This document shows positions 31,095 to 38,188 of a stretch of DNA of 64,000 nt, piece after piece. Within the stretch, counting starts at the first letter, position 1, and each line of letters opens with the position of its first letter. The translations under genes were made by a program, and so were the position numbers. A model generated the notes under the pieces. The model was not told the DNA's origin and did not search any database. It worked only from the letters and a program-made list of their open reading frames with translations. The DNA lies in contig NZ_KV788382.1 in the NCBI RefSeq assembly GCF_001807265.1, positions 20,719 to 84,718 on the forward strand, in the 5' to 3' direction. The stretch is from Corynebacterium sp. HMSC05H05. GTDB taxonomy: Bacteria > Actinomycetota > Actinomycetes > Mycobacteriales > Mycobacteriaceae.

Positions 31095-33950
31095 CTAACT
31101 TGACGTAGGCGAAATTTTATATCTGGTGGCTCGTTTCCTAAAAGCTTCGGCACCGCCGTCCACGATGTCGCAGATATGCTGCTCCATACTGCGGCTTCGC
31201 AGGAAATAAGGCGATTTGGTGCTCATTTTGTATTCCTGGCCTTCAAGAGAGCCGGATTGGAAATCGAACACCTGCATCTGGGGCCCGTTAGGAAATTCTT
31301 GGCTTGCGCGGTTTACCGCAATAACCAAGTCAGAATCTGCTCCGACGACCAGATTAGCGTTGTGAGTAACCATAATTATTTGGCGCTTCAGACTGGCTTC
31401 GCGCAAAAATGGGGCGATGGTGGAATAGATGGATCGCGAATCGAGGTCGTCTTCTGGCTGATCGAGGAGCAGTGGCCAGGGGGACGGATCTACGTTAAGC
31501 AGAACAGAAAGTGCAAAAAGTGATCGTTTTCCTGCGGTCATTGTGGTTGGCTTGGCACCACCAATTCGATCCCCTTCGTACTTGCAACCGTAGGCAGGAA
31601 CTTTCAGAAGATTCGAGCACAGTTCACCGAAAATTGCGGAAGAGTCGCCAGCTTTTGAGCGAAGTCGCGCCTTCTTGGTCACGAGGCCAATGACAAGCTC
31701 CTCCAAAGAACTGATGCTCGGTAGGGGACCGTCAAGGGAGGTTAGGATCCCTGCAATTGTCGGGTCCTGTCCTCTTTCGAGGAATTTATCCTTTGTTTGA
31801 TTCAGTGGCTCAGTTGGATGTTCGAATTCGACGAAAATCTCGTAAGGCCCTTCAGTTTTAGCGCTGGCGTTCCGAACGCGATTAATGAATTTGTGGGTTT
31901 CACTTTCCCACGTATCCAACGCGTGGTGTATCTCTTTAACGCAGTCCTTGAGATTCTTGGCCGAGGAGTTTTTGGCGCTGGTGACTTCTTCTAACCTAGT
32001 AGACCGTCTTTGCTGTTCCTTAAGGTCGGCCTCCAGCGCAAGTAGCTGATTCGTACGGCTTTTTAGAACTTTCTCGTATTCATCAGGGTAGCCTGCATCG
32101 ACGTTAGCGGTCGAGAGTGCCGACAGGAATCGCTGAGAAAGGTTCAGGACATGTTCCTTATGCTGTTCTATTTGGCTTGCTAGGTCTTCAACGAAAGTCC
32201 TTACCGTTTCGTTTAGAGAATTTCTGAGATACTGCACCAACTCGTCATCGGCACCTTCTGCTGAAGGGATGGCACTCGCTAGAATCTCCTGTGTTAACTC
32301 TTCGGTATTTGGAGTGGAAATCCGCTTGGCGCTTGCTGCCAGGCTGTCATTCGCTCGTTCAATTTGCTTTTCAAACTCCATCTTCCCGGTGGCAATTAGT
32401 GCGGTCGGGGAGTTGAGCTGGCTGACTAACTGATCGTAATTCTTAGTGGCGACAGCTAACGAGTTCTTGATTTCTACTGGGTCGCCAAGGTTGTCCAGCG
32501 TCTCATTGAGTGTTTCCATCCTGCTCGCGAGGCTAAAAGCCTTAGCAGACAGCTCGACAACCCGCGACCTGAGAGCGGAGTATTCCTTTTCGACTAGCTG
32601 GCGCACCTGAGCCAAAGGAGGGGAGGCTTCAATTTGGCGACCCAGCAAGTTGTTGAGAGCATCACTGGACGAAATTCTGAAAAGATAGTTTTGGGGAATG
32701 TAGAAAACTTTCCGTTCTATCTGGTCGGCTTCACCATCTTTTTCTTGGTCCTTCCAGTGGACCGAGGCTGAAATTGTCTTAGCTTGTTCAGACCAGCTTA
32801 TACCTTCCGCAGGGCCGTGATCCTTTTCAGATTTCTCGGGTTGAGCTTTTATCTGGGCCTCCAAAGTTGCATCCGCGTCGATTGCATTTGCTACATGAGC
32901 TAGTAACGTCGATTTGCCGGAGCTACGGGGACCAATGACCGCATTCAAGCCAGGATTAAATCTCACTTTTTTGGGGAAGACGTTGTCGGATTGGAATGAG
33001 ATCGATTCGATTAAATACCTGGAATCTTTTCTATCTGGACTCGTTGCGTCAATTTTGCATCTTGTTTTTGGTTCGATTGTTGATTGGTGAACTGCAGAGA
33101 AAGATCGCTTTCCTCTCAGCCAAGTTTTTGGCTTTGTTGAGGTGAAGTTTTCGAGTGATTGGAAACAATGCGCATCTGACCCTTGGAATACTGGGCGCGG
33201 GAACTTTGAGCGCGTGGCGACAAGCTTCAGATAGTCGGCGTTTTTTTGGTTGCCCCTGCCTCTTTCTGGCTTTAGTCGCTCCCAATCGATCTGGTCGAGA
33301 ATTTGCTCGTCGTTGTCGTTGCCGAAAAAGAAATCGACGTGTTCGAGGATCGACAAGGTTTGGGTTTCATCACGAGCCGATTGGCCCTTTCTCATCCCCG
33401 GATCGAACATGCCGTCGCTTCTGAAGGGGACCCCGAGGAGCACGCTCTGGCGGTAATCGTCTCCGAACTCTTTCCAGAGTGCATCGACGATGTCATCGAC
33501 CTTAATAGTTACGGAACTTAGCTCGTGGTCGGGGACGTTTCTGAGCGTTCTGGCAGATTGATGGTGACAAGGCAGGCCATTTAAGATTTCCCTAACGTGG
33601 TCGCATTCTACCTTCTCTGAAAACAGTAAATGCAGGTTGATGTAGCCCTGTCCAACATCATTCGGAATTCTGAGCTCCACATTTGGGAGTAGAACTTTAT
33701 CGCTGTCGCTGAGCAACGCTTTGAAGCGTGAAAAGTTTTCAATGCTGAAGTAATCTGTTAGCCCTAAAATGTCGCAAGGGTGAGCCTTGATGGTTTCCAC
33801 GAAAAATTGGTCAATTCGTTCGCGGTCTTCGACGTCGGGAAGAAAATCTGATGGGATGTCTTTGGCCGAGTACCTATCCTTCACCTTGGTGCCAGGGGTA
33901 TGTAAGTGAAGGTCGGCCGAAAGCCATTGAGCGCCTGGTGTTTTTGACAT
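31095..33950 (-). CDS. PHP-domain nuclease fused to SMC/RecN-like ATPase (TrlF-type), probable anti-phage protein
   Basis: A 951-residue protein. The N-terminal PHP phosphoesterase domain has DLHLHT (H15, H17), ILGLTDYFS (D66) and GSDAHC near residue 258, the metal ligands of the fold. An SMC-like ATPase follows: Walker A GPRSSGKST near 339-347, a long helical/coiled-coil insert (about 440-720), Walker B LLLDQPEDDLDS near 827-838, and a H-loop IIMVTHNAN near 855. This PHP-ATPase arrangement is annotated in databases as a TrlF-family AAA-like ATPase and recurs in defence islands. Expected activity: ATP-regulated cleavage of nucleic acid upon infection (inference). The gene has clearly lower GC than its neighbours and stands alone. 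AAGG lies 8 nt before ATG 33950; structured sequence precedes it. Confidence 0.8.
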   Translation of the reverse strand: MSKTPGAQWLSADLHLHTPGTKVKDRYSAKDIPSDFLPDVEDRERIDQFFVETIKAHPCDILGLTDYFSIENFSRFKALLSDSDKVLLPNVELRIPNDVGQGYINLHLLFSEKVECDHVREILNGLPCHHQSARTLRNVPDHELSSVTIKVDDIVDALWKEFGDDYRQSVLLGVPFRSDGMFDPGMRKGQSARDETQTLSILEHVDFFFGNDNDEQILDQIDWERLKPERGRGNQKNADYLKLVATRSKFPRPVFQGSDAHCFQSLENFTSTKPKTWLRGKRSFSAVHQSTIEPKTRCKIDATSPDRKDSRYLIESISFQSDNVFPKKVRFNPGLNAVIGPRSSGKSTLLAHVANAIDADATLEAQIKAQPEKSEKDHGPAEGISWSEQAKTISASVHWKDQEKDGEADQIERKVFYIPQNYLFRISSSDALNNLLGRQIEASPPLAQVRQLVEKEYSALRSRVVELSAKAFSLASRMETLNETLDNLGDPVEIKNSLAVATKNYDQLVSQLNSPTALIATGKMEFEKQIERANDSLAASAKRISTPNTEELTQEILASAIPSAEGADDELVQYLRNSLNETVRTFVEDLASQIEQHKEHVLNLSQRFLSALSTANVDAGYPDEYEKVLKSRTNQLLALEADLKEQQRRSTRLEEVTSAKNSSAKNLKDCVKEIHHALDTWESETHKFINRVRNASAKTEGPYEIFVEFEHPTEPLNQTKDKFLERGQDPTIAGILTSLDGPLPSISSLEELVIGLVTKKARLRSKAGDSSAIFGELCSNLLKVPAYGCKYEGDRIGGAKPTTMTAGKRSLFALSVLLNVDPSPWPLLLDQPEDDLDSRSIYSTIAPFLREASLKRQIIMVTHNANLVVGADSDLVIAVNRASQEFPNGPQMQVFDFQSGSLEGQEYKMSTKSPYFLRSRSMEQHICDIVDGGAEAFRKRATRYKISPTSS

Positions 33951-33990
33951 GCAAAAACCTTACAACAGCCTGAGTTTCCCGTCCCCTCAA

Positions 33991-34047
33991 CCTCAACCGA
34001 AGCTCGAGCAAATAGGGGGATCAACCAGCGGTTGAGGGTTGCTCGAG
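33991..34047. repeat. Interleaved inverted repeats (pseudoknot-compatible) upstream of the PHP-ATPase gene
   Basis: Arm A CCTCAACCG (33991-33999) is perfectly complementary to CGGTTGAGG (34029-34037). Arm B CTCGAGCAA (34003-34011) is perfectly complementary to TTGCTCGAG (34039-34047). The order A-B-A'-B' is that of an H-type pseudoknot with two 9-bp stems, possible on either strand. It lies 41 nt before the ATG of the minus-strand gene at 33950. Confidence 0.7.
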
Positions 34048-34115
34048 TCAACTCGTGTGAAGCAATATCGGCCGAGAGAAATCAGAGGCCGTTGGGGAAG
34101 ACGAACCTCTCGTCT

Positions 34116-34227
34116 CACACTCCGCCGCGCGCCGGGCCCGCCTAGTCACCGGGCCGGGGCGCGCGGCAGTAGCTGCCGGCACCCGCCGCGGCACAAGATC
34201 CCGCCTAGTCACCGGGGTCGGAGTGTG
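34116..34227. ncRNA. Candidate multi-hairpin structured RNA or DNA element with twin identical loops
   Basis: Outer stem CACACTCCG/CGGAGTGTG (34116-34124 with 34219-34227) closes a region holding the following. Stem CCGCGCGCC/GGCGCGCGG (34125-34133 with 34158-34166) carries an inner hairpin GGCCCG/CGGGCC and loop CCTAGTCAC (34141-34149). A hairpin GCAG-TAGC-TGC follows near 34167-34177. The last hairpin is GATCCCG/CGGGGTC with the identical loop CCTAGTCAC (34204-34212). The 17-nt word CCCGCCTAGTCACCGGG is thus present twice. It could be transcribed toward the small gene at 34282 (+) or as leader of the PHP-ATPase (-). It does not match any riboswitch I recognise. Confidence 0.55.
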
Positions 34228-34281
34228 CCGCCACCGATGCGGGCCGCCGCCACCAGGCGCCCGCAAGAAGGGTCCCCACCA

Positions 34282-34602
34282 ATGACGACAACACTGGCCG
34301 CACCCACCTGCCGCGCCCCGCGCACCCGACTCGCGTGGACATTCTGCGTTGAGGGGATGGGGGTGCGGGAACGGCGGAGCGTCGAGAAGCAAATGCTTCT
34401 GCTTCCCGACGGCGCGCCCGGCGAAATCTGGTTCACCCGCTGGCAGCGGCGCGCGGACCGCACGTACTCGTGCCGCGAGACGATTTACGCCACGCACGAG
34501 GAGATCGAGCCGTTTGCGCAGGCCATGGACCGGCTTTCGCGGGAGAAAAATTTTGTGGCGAGCCTCACGCCACGCTCCTACGATGGGCCACATGTCTACT
34601 AA
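34282..34602 (+). CDS. Hypothetical 106-residue protein
   Basis: ATG 34282 follows GAAGGGTCCC; the frame is open further upstream through the hairpin region, but that part is arginine/proline-rich and looks noncoding. The protein (MTTTLAAPTCRAPRTRLAW...) contains a central WFTRWQRRADRTYSCRE segment and a helical EEIEPFAQAMDRLSREK stretch, and no domain is recognised. Its last 24 nt contain the -10 box and the first codons of the aldehyde dehydrogenase gene. It could be a real small gene or an accidental frame. Confidence 0.4.
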   Translation: MTTTLAAPTCRAPRTRLAWTFCVEGMGVRERRSVEKQMLLLPDGAPGEIWFTRWQRRADRTYSCRETIYATHEEIEPFAQAMDRLSREKNFVASLTPRSYDGPHVY

Positions 34603-35986
34603 ATACCGCGTGCAAAACCCGAAAAACAACGAGATCGTTGAGTCCTTCGACTTCATCACCGACGACGAGCTTGAAACCGCCCTGACCACCGCAAACGACA
34701 CGTTCAAGCAGTGGCGCGAGAAGAGCTTCGAGGAGCGCGCGGAGGTCCTTCGCAAGGTAGCGAAGCTTTTCGACGAGCAGCGCGCCGAGCTCACCCGCAT
34801 CATCGCAGAAGAGATGGGCAAGTCGGTCAAGGAAGGCGACGGCGAGATCGACGACGTCGTCGAGATTTTCAACTACTACGCCGACAACGGCGCGGAGTTC
34901 GGCGCCGACGAGGAGATCCCGAACCAGCGCGGCGGCACCTCCGTGATGCGCAAGGTCCCGCTCGGCGTGATCCTGGGCATCATGCCGTGGAACTTCCCGT
35001 ACTACCAGGTCGCACGCTTCGCAGCACCCGCGCTGATGGCCGGCAACGCGGTGATGGTCAAGCACGCCGAGATCTGCCCGCGCTCCGCGGCCGCGATTGA
35101 GAAGATCTTCGACGAGGCGGGCGCGCCGAAGGGCCTGTACACGAACCTGTACGCCAAGCACTCTCAGGTCTCCACGCTGATCAACGACGACCGCGTGCAG
35201 GGCGTGTCCCTCACCGGTTCCGAGCGCGCCGGCCGCACCATCGCCTCGCAGGCCGGCCAGGCGCTGAAGAAGTGCGTGCTCGAGCTCGGAGGCACCGACG
35301 CCTACGTGGTGTTGGACGCCTCCGACGTCAAGGCCGCCGCGGAGACCGCGTGGAACAAGCGCATCGGCAACGTCGGCCAGGCCTGCACGTCCAACAAGCG
35401 CATTATCGTCATGGAGGACATTTACGACGAGTTTGTGCAGGCGCTGGTGGACCTTGCGTCGTCGTATAGCGAAGGCGACCCGCTCAACCCCGGCGAGGGC
35501 AAGGAGTTCTACCCGCTGTCCTCCCGCGACGCCGCGGAGCTGCTCGCGCAGCAACTGCGCCTGGCCGTGGAAGAGGGCGCGAACCTGCGCGTCGGTGGCG
35601 AGGTCACCGGCAAGGGCGCCTACATCACCCCGGCCGTGATCACCGACATCCCGGTCGGCTCCGACTCCTACTACGAGGAGTTCTTCGGGCCCGTGGCCGA
35701 GGTGTACAAGGTTTCCTCCGAGGAAGAGGCGATCGAGCTGGCCAACGATTCCCGCTACGGCCTCGGCGGCGCGGTGATGTCCGAGGACGCCGAGCGCGCC
35801 AAGAAGGTCGCGGCGAAGGTCGACACCGGCATGATCCACGTGAACATCCCGCAGGCGCGCGGCGCCGAGCTGCCGTTCGGCGGCGTGAAGGCGTCCGGTT
35901 TGGGCCGCGAGCTGGGCCCGCTGGGCATGGACGAGTTTGTCAACCACCAGCGCTTCTACGTTGCCGGCTCCGACTCGGCGGTGTAG
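34592..35986 (+). CDS. gabD: NAD(P)-dependent succinate-semialdehyde dehydrogenase family protein
   Basis: A 464-residue aldehyde dehydrogenase oxidising an aldehyde to its acid, most likely succinate semialdehyde to succinate by family resemblance. The start MSTKYRVQNPKNNEIVESF is typical of the short GabD2/YneI group. GIMPWNFPYYQVAR, the glycine-rich SLTGSERAG cofactor motif, the general base Glu in LELGGTDAYVV and the nucleophile Cys265 in GQACTSNKR are all intact; EEFFGPV and ELPFGGVKASGLGRE close the domain. ATG 34592 lies 7 nt after TACGAT (34579-34584), leaderless. No aminotransferase partner lies nearby. The substrate and symbol are tentative. Confidence 0.85.
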   Translation: MSTKYRVQNPKNNEIVESFDFITDDELETALTTANDTFKQWREKSFEERAEVLRKVAKLFDEQRAELTRIIAEEMGKSVKEGDGEIDDVVEIFNYYADNGAEFGADEEIPNQRGGTSVMRKVPLGVILGIMPWNFPYYQVARFAAPALMAGNAVMVKHAEICPRSAAAIEKIFDEAGAPKGLYTNLYAKHSQVSTLINDDRVQGVSLTGSERAGRTIASQAGQALKKCVLELGGTDAYVVLDASDVKAAAETAWNKRIGNVGQACTSNKRIIVMEDIYDEFVQALVDLASSYSEGDPLNPGEGKEFYPLSSRDAAELLAQQLRLAVEEGANLRVGGEVTGKGAYITPAVITDIPVGSDSYYEEFFGPVAEVYKVSSEEEAIELANDSRYGLGGAVMSEDAERAKKVAAKVDTGMIHVNIPQARGAELPFGGVKASGLGRELGPLGMDEFVNHQRFYVAGSDSAV

Positions 35987-36004
35987 CCCGGGGCCTGCTC
36001 GGCC

Positions 36005-36060
36005 GTGTCAGTTTTGACGCGGGTGTTTCAAAAATGACACACGCGTGTCAAAATTGACAC
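36005..36060 (+). promoter_or_regulatory. Three operator-like inverted repeats upstream of the MNT-HEPN module
   Basis: GTGTCAGTTTTGACGC (36005-36020), GTGTTTCAAAAATGACAC (36023-36040) and GTGTCAAAATTGACAC (36045-36060) are three versions of GTGTCA-N4-TGACAC spaced about 19-21 bp, two helical turns. The last ends 1 nt before the ATG at 36062. The encoded winged-helix protein is the likely ligand (autoregulation). Confidence 0.7.
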
Positions 36061-36061
36061 T

Positions 36062-36706
36062 ATGAAGCTTCAGAACCCGTTTACTGCCATCTGCTCCGAC
36101 GCAGATGCGGCGGTGCTGCTCGCGCTCGGCCGGGCGCCGGTGGAGCTCACTGCCCAGCAGGTTCACGGTCTCGCGGCGGGTCCGTCGCTTTCCAGCGTTC
36201 GCCGCAGTTTGGAACGGCTCGCTCAGGGTGGGGTCATCCACGAGCGGGTGTTGGGGCAGGCGAGGGGCTACTCCTTGAACCAACAGCACCTGCTGGCTAG
36301 GCCAATTCAGGACATCGCTCACGCAACAGCGGAGCTTCATTCCCGCATTGCGCAGTGCGTGGAAGCGTGGCCAGCAGACGTGGCGGGATGCGTCCTCTTT
36401 GGCTCGGCAGCCCGGGGCGAGATGGGGGATTCCAGTGACATCGACCTGCTCATTTTAGTGGACAGCGAGTCGGCGGCAGTGCAGGTGGAAAACGGAGTAT
36501 ATGAGCTGTCGCGCCAGGTAGAGGCCTGGACGGGGGCGTCCGCCAACGTCGTGGTGTGGACGGCGGACCAAGACCATCCAGGCGCAATCCTCGACAACAT
36601 TGTGGACGAGGGCAAAACCATATACGGTAACCCGCAACACGTATGGGGGATTCTGAGGGGGATTCGTGACACCGCGAGCGGGCAAAGGAAAGACCGCACA
36701 AGCTAG
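36062..36706 (+). CDS. Winged-helix MNT-type nucleotidyltransferase, probable antitoxin of MNT-HEPN pair
   Basis: A 214-residue fusion. An N-terminal winged helix at about 15-75 (LLALGRAPVELTAQQVHGL..., SSVRRSLERLAQGGVIHE) would bind DNA. A C-terminal minimal nucleotidyltransferase follows at about 100-195 with GSAARGEMGDSSDIDLLIL, the GS...DxD catalytic motif. MNT proteins of toxin-antitoxin modules neutralise the HEPN partner by AMPylation. The downstream gene overlaps by 41 nt and encodes a HEPN-like protein. Three operator repeats sit directly upstream. The role is inferred from architecture and pairing; a stand-alone regulator is the alternative. Confidence 0.75.
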   Translation: MKLQNPFTAICSDADAAVLLALGRAPVELTAQQVHGLAAGPSLSSVRRSLERLAQGGVIHERVLGQARGYSLNQQHLLARPIQDIAHATAELHSRIAQCVEAWPADVAGCVLFGSAARGEMGDSSDIDLLILVDSESAAVQVENGVYELSRQVEAWTGASANVVVWTADQDHPGAILDNIVDEGKTIYGNPQHVWGILRGIRDTASGQRKDRTS

Positions 36707-37067
36707 TGATGCAGTTCTTCGCAAGCGGATGCTTCGGGTCGAAGAGCATTTGGAACTGGCGCAGTTCGCCGAGGGTGAGTTCGGCGCAAACGCAGTGATT
36801 TCCAACTACATCAACGCAGCGATAGGCGCTGGCGACGTGATTTGCGGAGCGCTGACCGGTGAATACAACCGTTCTGCTGATCACTTCGAAGCGGTGCGCA
36901 TGCTCGAGTTGTCTGGAGAAAAGGAAGCCGCGAAGGCTTTGAACACGGTGCTACAAAACAAGACGATGGCCAATTACAGCGACGTCGGCCTAAGCGAAGT
37001 TCAGGTTAAACAGACTTCGCGGCTGTCAGTGAAGCTCGTCAATAGGGCGCGCCAACTCGCGCCGTAG
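36666..37067 (+). CDS. HEPN-like small helical protein, partner of the MNT protein
   Basis: A 133-residue mostly helical protein starting at GTG 36666 inside the 3' end of the nucleotidyltransferase gene, after TGAGGGGG. VISNYINAAIGAGDVICGAL and QNKTMANYSDVGLS match the position of the HEPN helices. The usual RNase signature R-x4-6-H is not present (NKTMANYS replaces it), so it may be an inactive HEPN protein or a substrate-binding partner. Co-translated with the MNT protein. Confidence in the HEPN fold is moderate. Confidence 0.6.
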   Translation: MTPRAGKGKTAQASDAVLRKRMLRVEEHLELAQFAEGEFGANAVISNYINAAIGAGDVICGALTGEYNRSADHFEAVRMLELSGEKEAAKALNTVLQNKTMANYSDVGLSEVQVKQTSRLSVKLVNRARQLAP

Positions 37068-37077
37068 ACTGCGATTA

Positions 37078-37881
37078 TTAGTTGTCGCTTTCGGTGTAGA
37101 ACCCGTCGTCGAACGGATCCCAGATCCGCTCCACCAGGTCCGCCACGGAATCCAGCACCGCGGTGGGGCGGAAGGGGTATTTGGCTATCTCGGAGTCGTC
37201 GGCGATGCCCGTGCGCACCAGCACGGTCCGCATGCCTGCCTCGAGGCCGGCCTTGACGTCGGTGTCCATGCGGTCGCCGATCATCACCGTGTTCTCGGAG
37301 TGCGCGCCGATGTTGTTGAGCGCCGAGCGCATCATCACCGGGTTCGGTTTGCCCACGTAGTACGGCTCCATACCGGTCACGGCGGTGATCATGGCCGCCA
37401 CGGACCCGGTCGCCGGCACCACACCCGCGGGCCCCGGGCCGGTCAGATCCGGGTTGGTGGCGATGAACCGCGAGCCGTTGCGGATCAGGTTCGACGCGGT
37501 GGTCAACGCCTCAAACGAGTAGGTGCGAGTCTCGCCCAGCACGACAAAGTCGGGGTCGGCGTCGGTGAGGATCCAGCCGATTTCGTGCAGCGCCGTGGTC
37601 AGGCCAGCTTCCCCGATGACGTACGCGGACGCCGCGCCCGCCTGCTGCGACAAAAACTTCGCCGTCGCCGTGGCGGAGGTCCAGATGCGCTCCGGCTCGA
37701 TGTCCAGGCCCATGCGCATAAGCTTCGCGGACAGGTCGCGCGGGGTCTGGATCGAGTTGTTAGTCAGAACCATAAAGTCGATGTCTTCGCTGCGCAGCGC
37801 GCCGATGAACTCCTTCGCGCCGGGGATGATCTCGCCCTCGCGGTGCAGCACGCCGTCCATGTCGGTCAAATACGAAATCAC
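37078..37881 (-). CDS. HAD-superfamily phosphatase, NagD-like
   Basis: A 267-residue HAD hydrolase of the NagD / 4-nitrophenylphosphatase type. Motif I is LTDMDGVL (D7, D9), motif II VLTNNS, motif III K in GKPNPVMMRSALNNI and motif IV MIGDRMDTDVKAGLEAGMRTVLV, all intact, with a C2B cap between. GTG 37881 overlaps the stop of the upstream acyl carrier protein gene (GTGA), with GGAGG in that gene's last codons, so the two are translationally coupled. NagD-like enzymes dephosphorylate nucleotides or sugar phosphates; the physical link to an acyl carrier protein is unusual and may hint at a lipid or cofactor precursor. Confidence 0.85.
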   Translation of the reverse strand: MISYLTDMDGVLHREGEIIPGAKEFIGALRSEDIDFMVLTNNSIQTPRDLSAKLMRMGLDIEPERIWTSATATAKFLSQQAGAASAYVIGEAGLTTALHEIGWILTDADPDFVVLGETRTYSFEALTTASNLIRNGSRFIATNPDLTGPGPAGVVPATGSVAAMITAVTGMEPYYVGKPNPVMMRSALNNIGAHSENTVMIGDRMDTDVKAGLEAGMRTVLVRTGIADDSEIAKYPFRPTAVLDSVADLVERIWDPFDDGFYTESDN

Positions 37882-38171
37882 TTGTGCTCCTCCACATAGT
37901 CGGCGAGATCCTGGGCGGTGGTGCATTGGGCGTACACGTGCTCGTCGATAGGCACTCCAAATGCTTCCTCGATGCGAACCGCGAGCTCAATGCGGCTTAA
38001 CGACGAAACCCCGCTCCCGTCCAACCTCGTACCGGGCTCAATATCGACGCCGGAGACGTCTTCGACGAGCTCCGCGATGCGCGCAAACGTGCCGCGCGCC
38101 TCCGCCTTGTCTTGGGCGTCTGTGTCGTCGGCGAGCAGGCCGCCAAGGTCCAACCGCTGCGAAAGTTCCAT
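37878..38171 (-). CDS. Acyl carrier protein
   Basis: A 97-residue acyl carrier protein. The phosphopantetheine attachment region reads DGSGVSSLSRIELAVRIEEAFGV, where SSL replaces the usual DSL, so the modified Ser precedes Leu. An acidic C-terminal helix (AQDLADYVEEHK) is typical. ATG 38171 is 6 nt after TATCAT on the minus strand, leaderless, and its -10 overlaps that of the divergent gene at 38189. The downstream phosphatase gene overlaps the stop. No fatty acid or polyketide synthase gene lies nearby, so its acyl partner is unknown. Confidence 0.85.
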   Translation of the reverse strand: MELSQRLDLGGLLADDTDAQDKAEARGTFARIAELVEDVSGVDIEPGTRLDGSGVSSLSRIELAVRIEEAFGVPIDEHVYAQCTTAQDLADYVEEHK

Positions 38172-38188
38172 GCCGTTATGATAAGCGC
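38172..38188. promoter_or_regulatory. Bidirectional core promoter with overlapping -10 boxes
   Basis: TATGAT (38177-38182, plus) and TATCAT (38178-38183, minus) overlap by five bases. Each ends 6 nt before its gene's ATG (38189 and 38171). The two start codons are only 17 bp apart, so both mRNAs should begin at or next to the start codon. Confidence 0.75.

Noticed and set aside
34116..34227. Known riboswitch class (cobalamin, glycine, TPP, ydaO, SAM, Mn)
   Set aside because: None of the conserved core words of these classes that I know are present, and the downstream genes do not fit.
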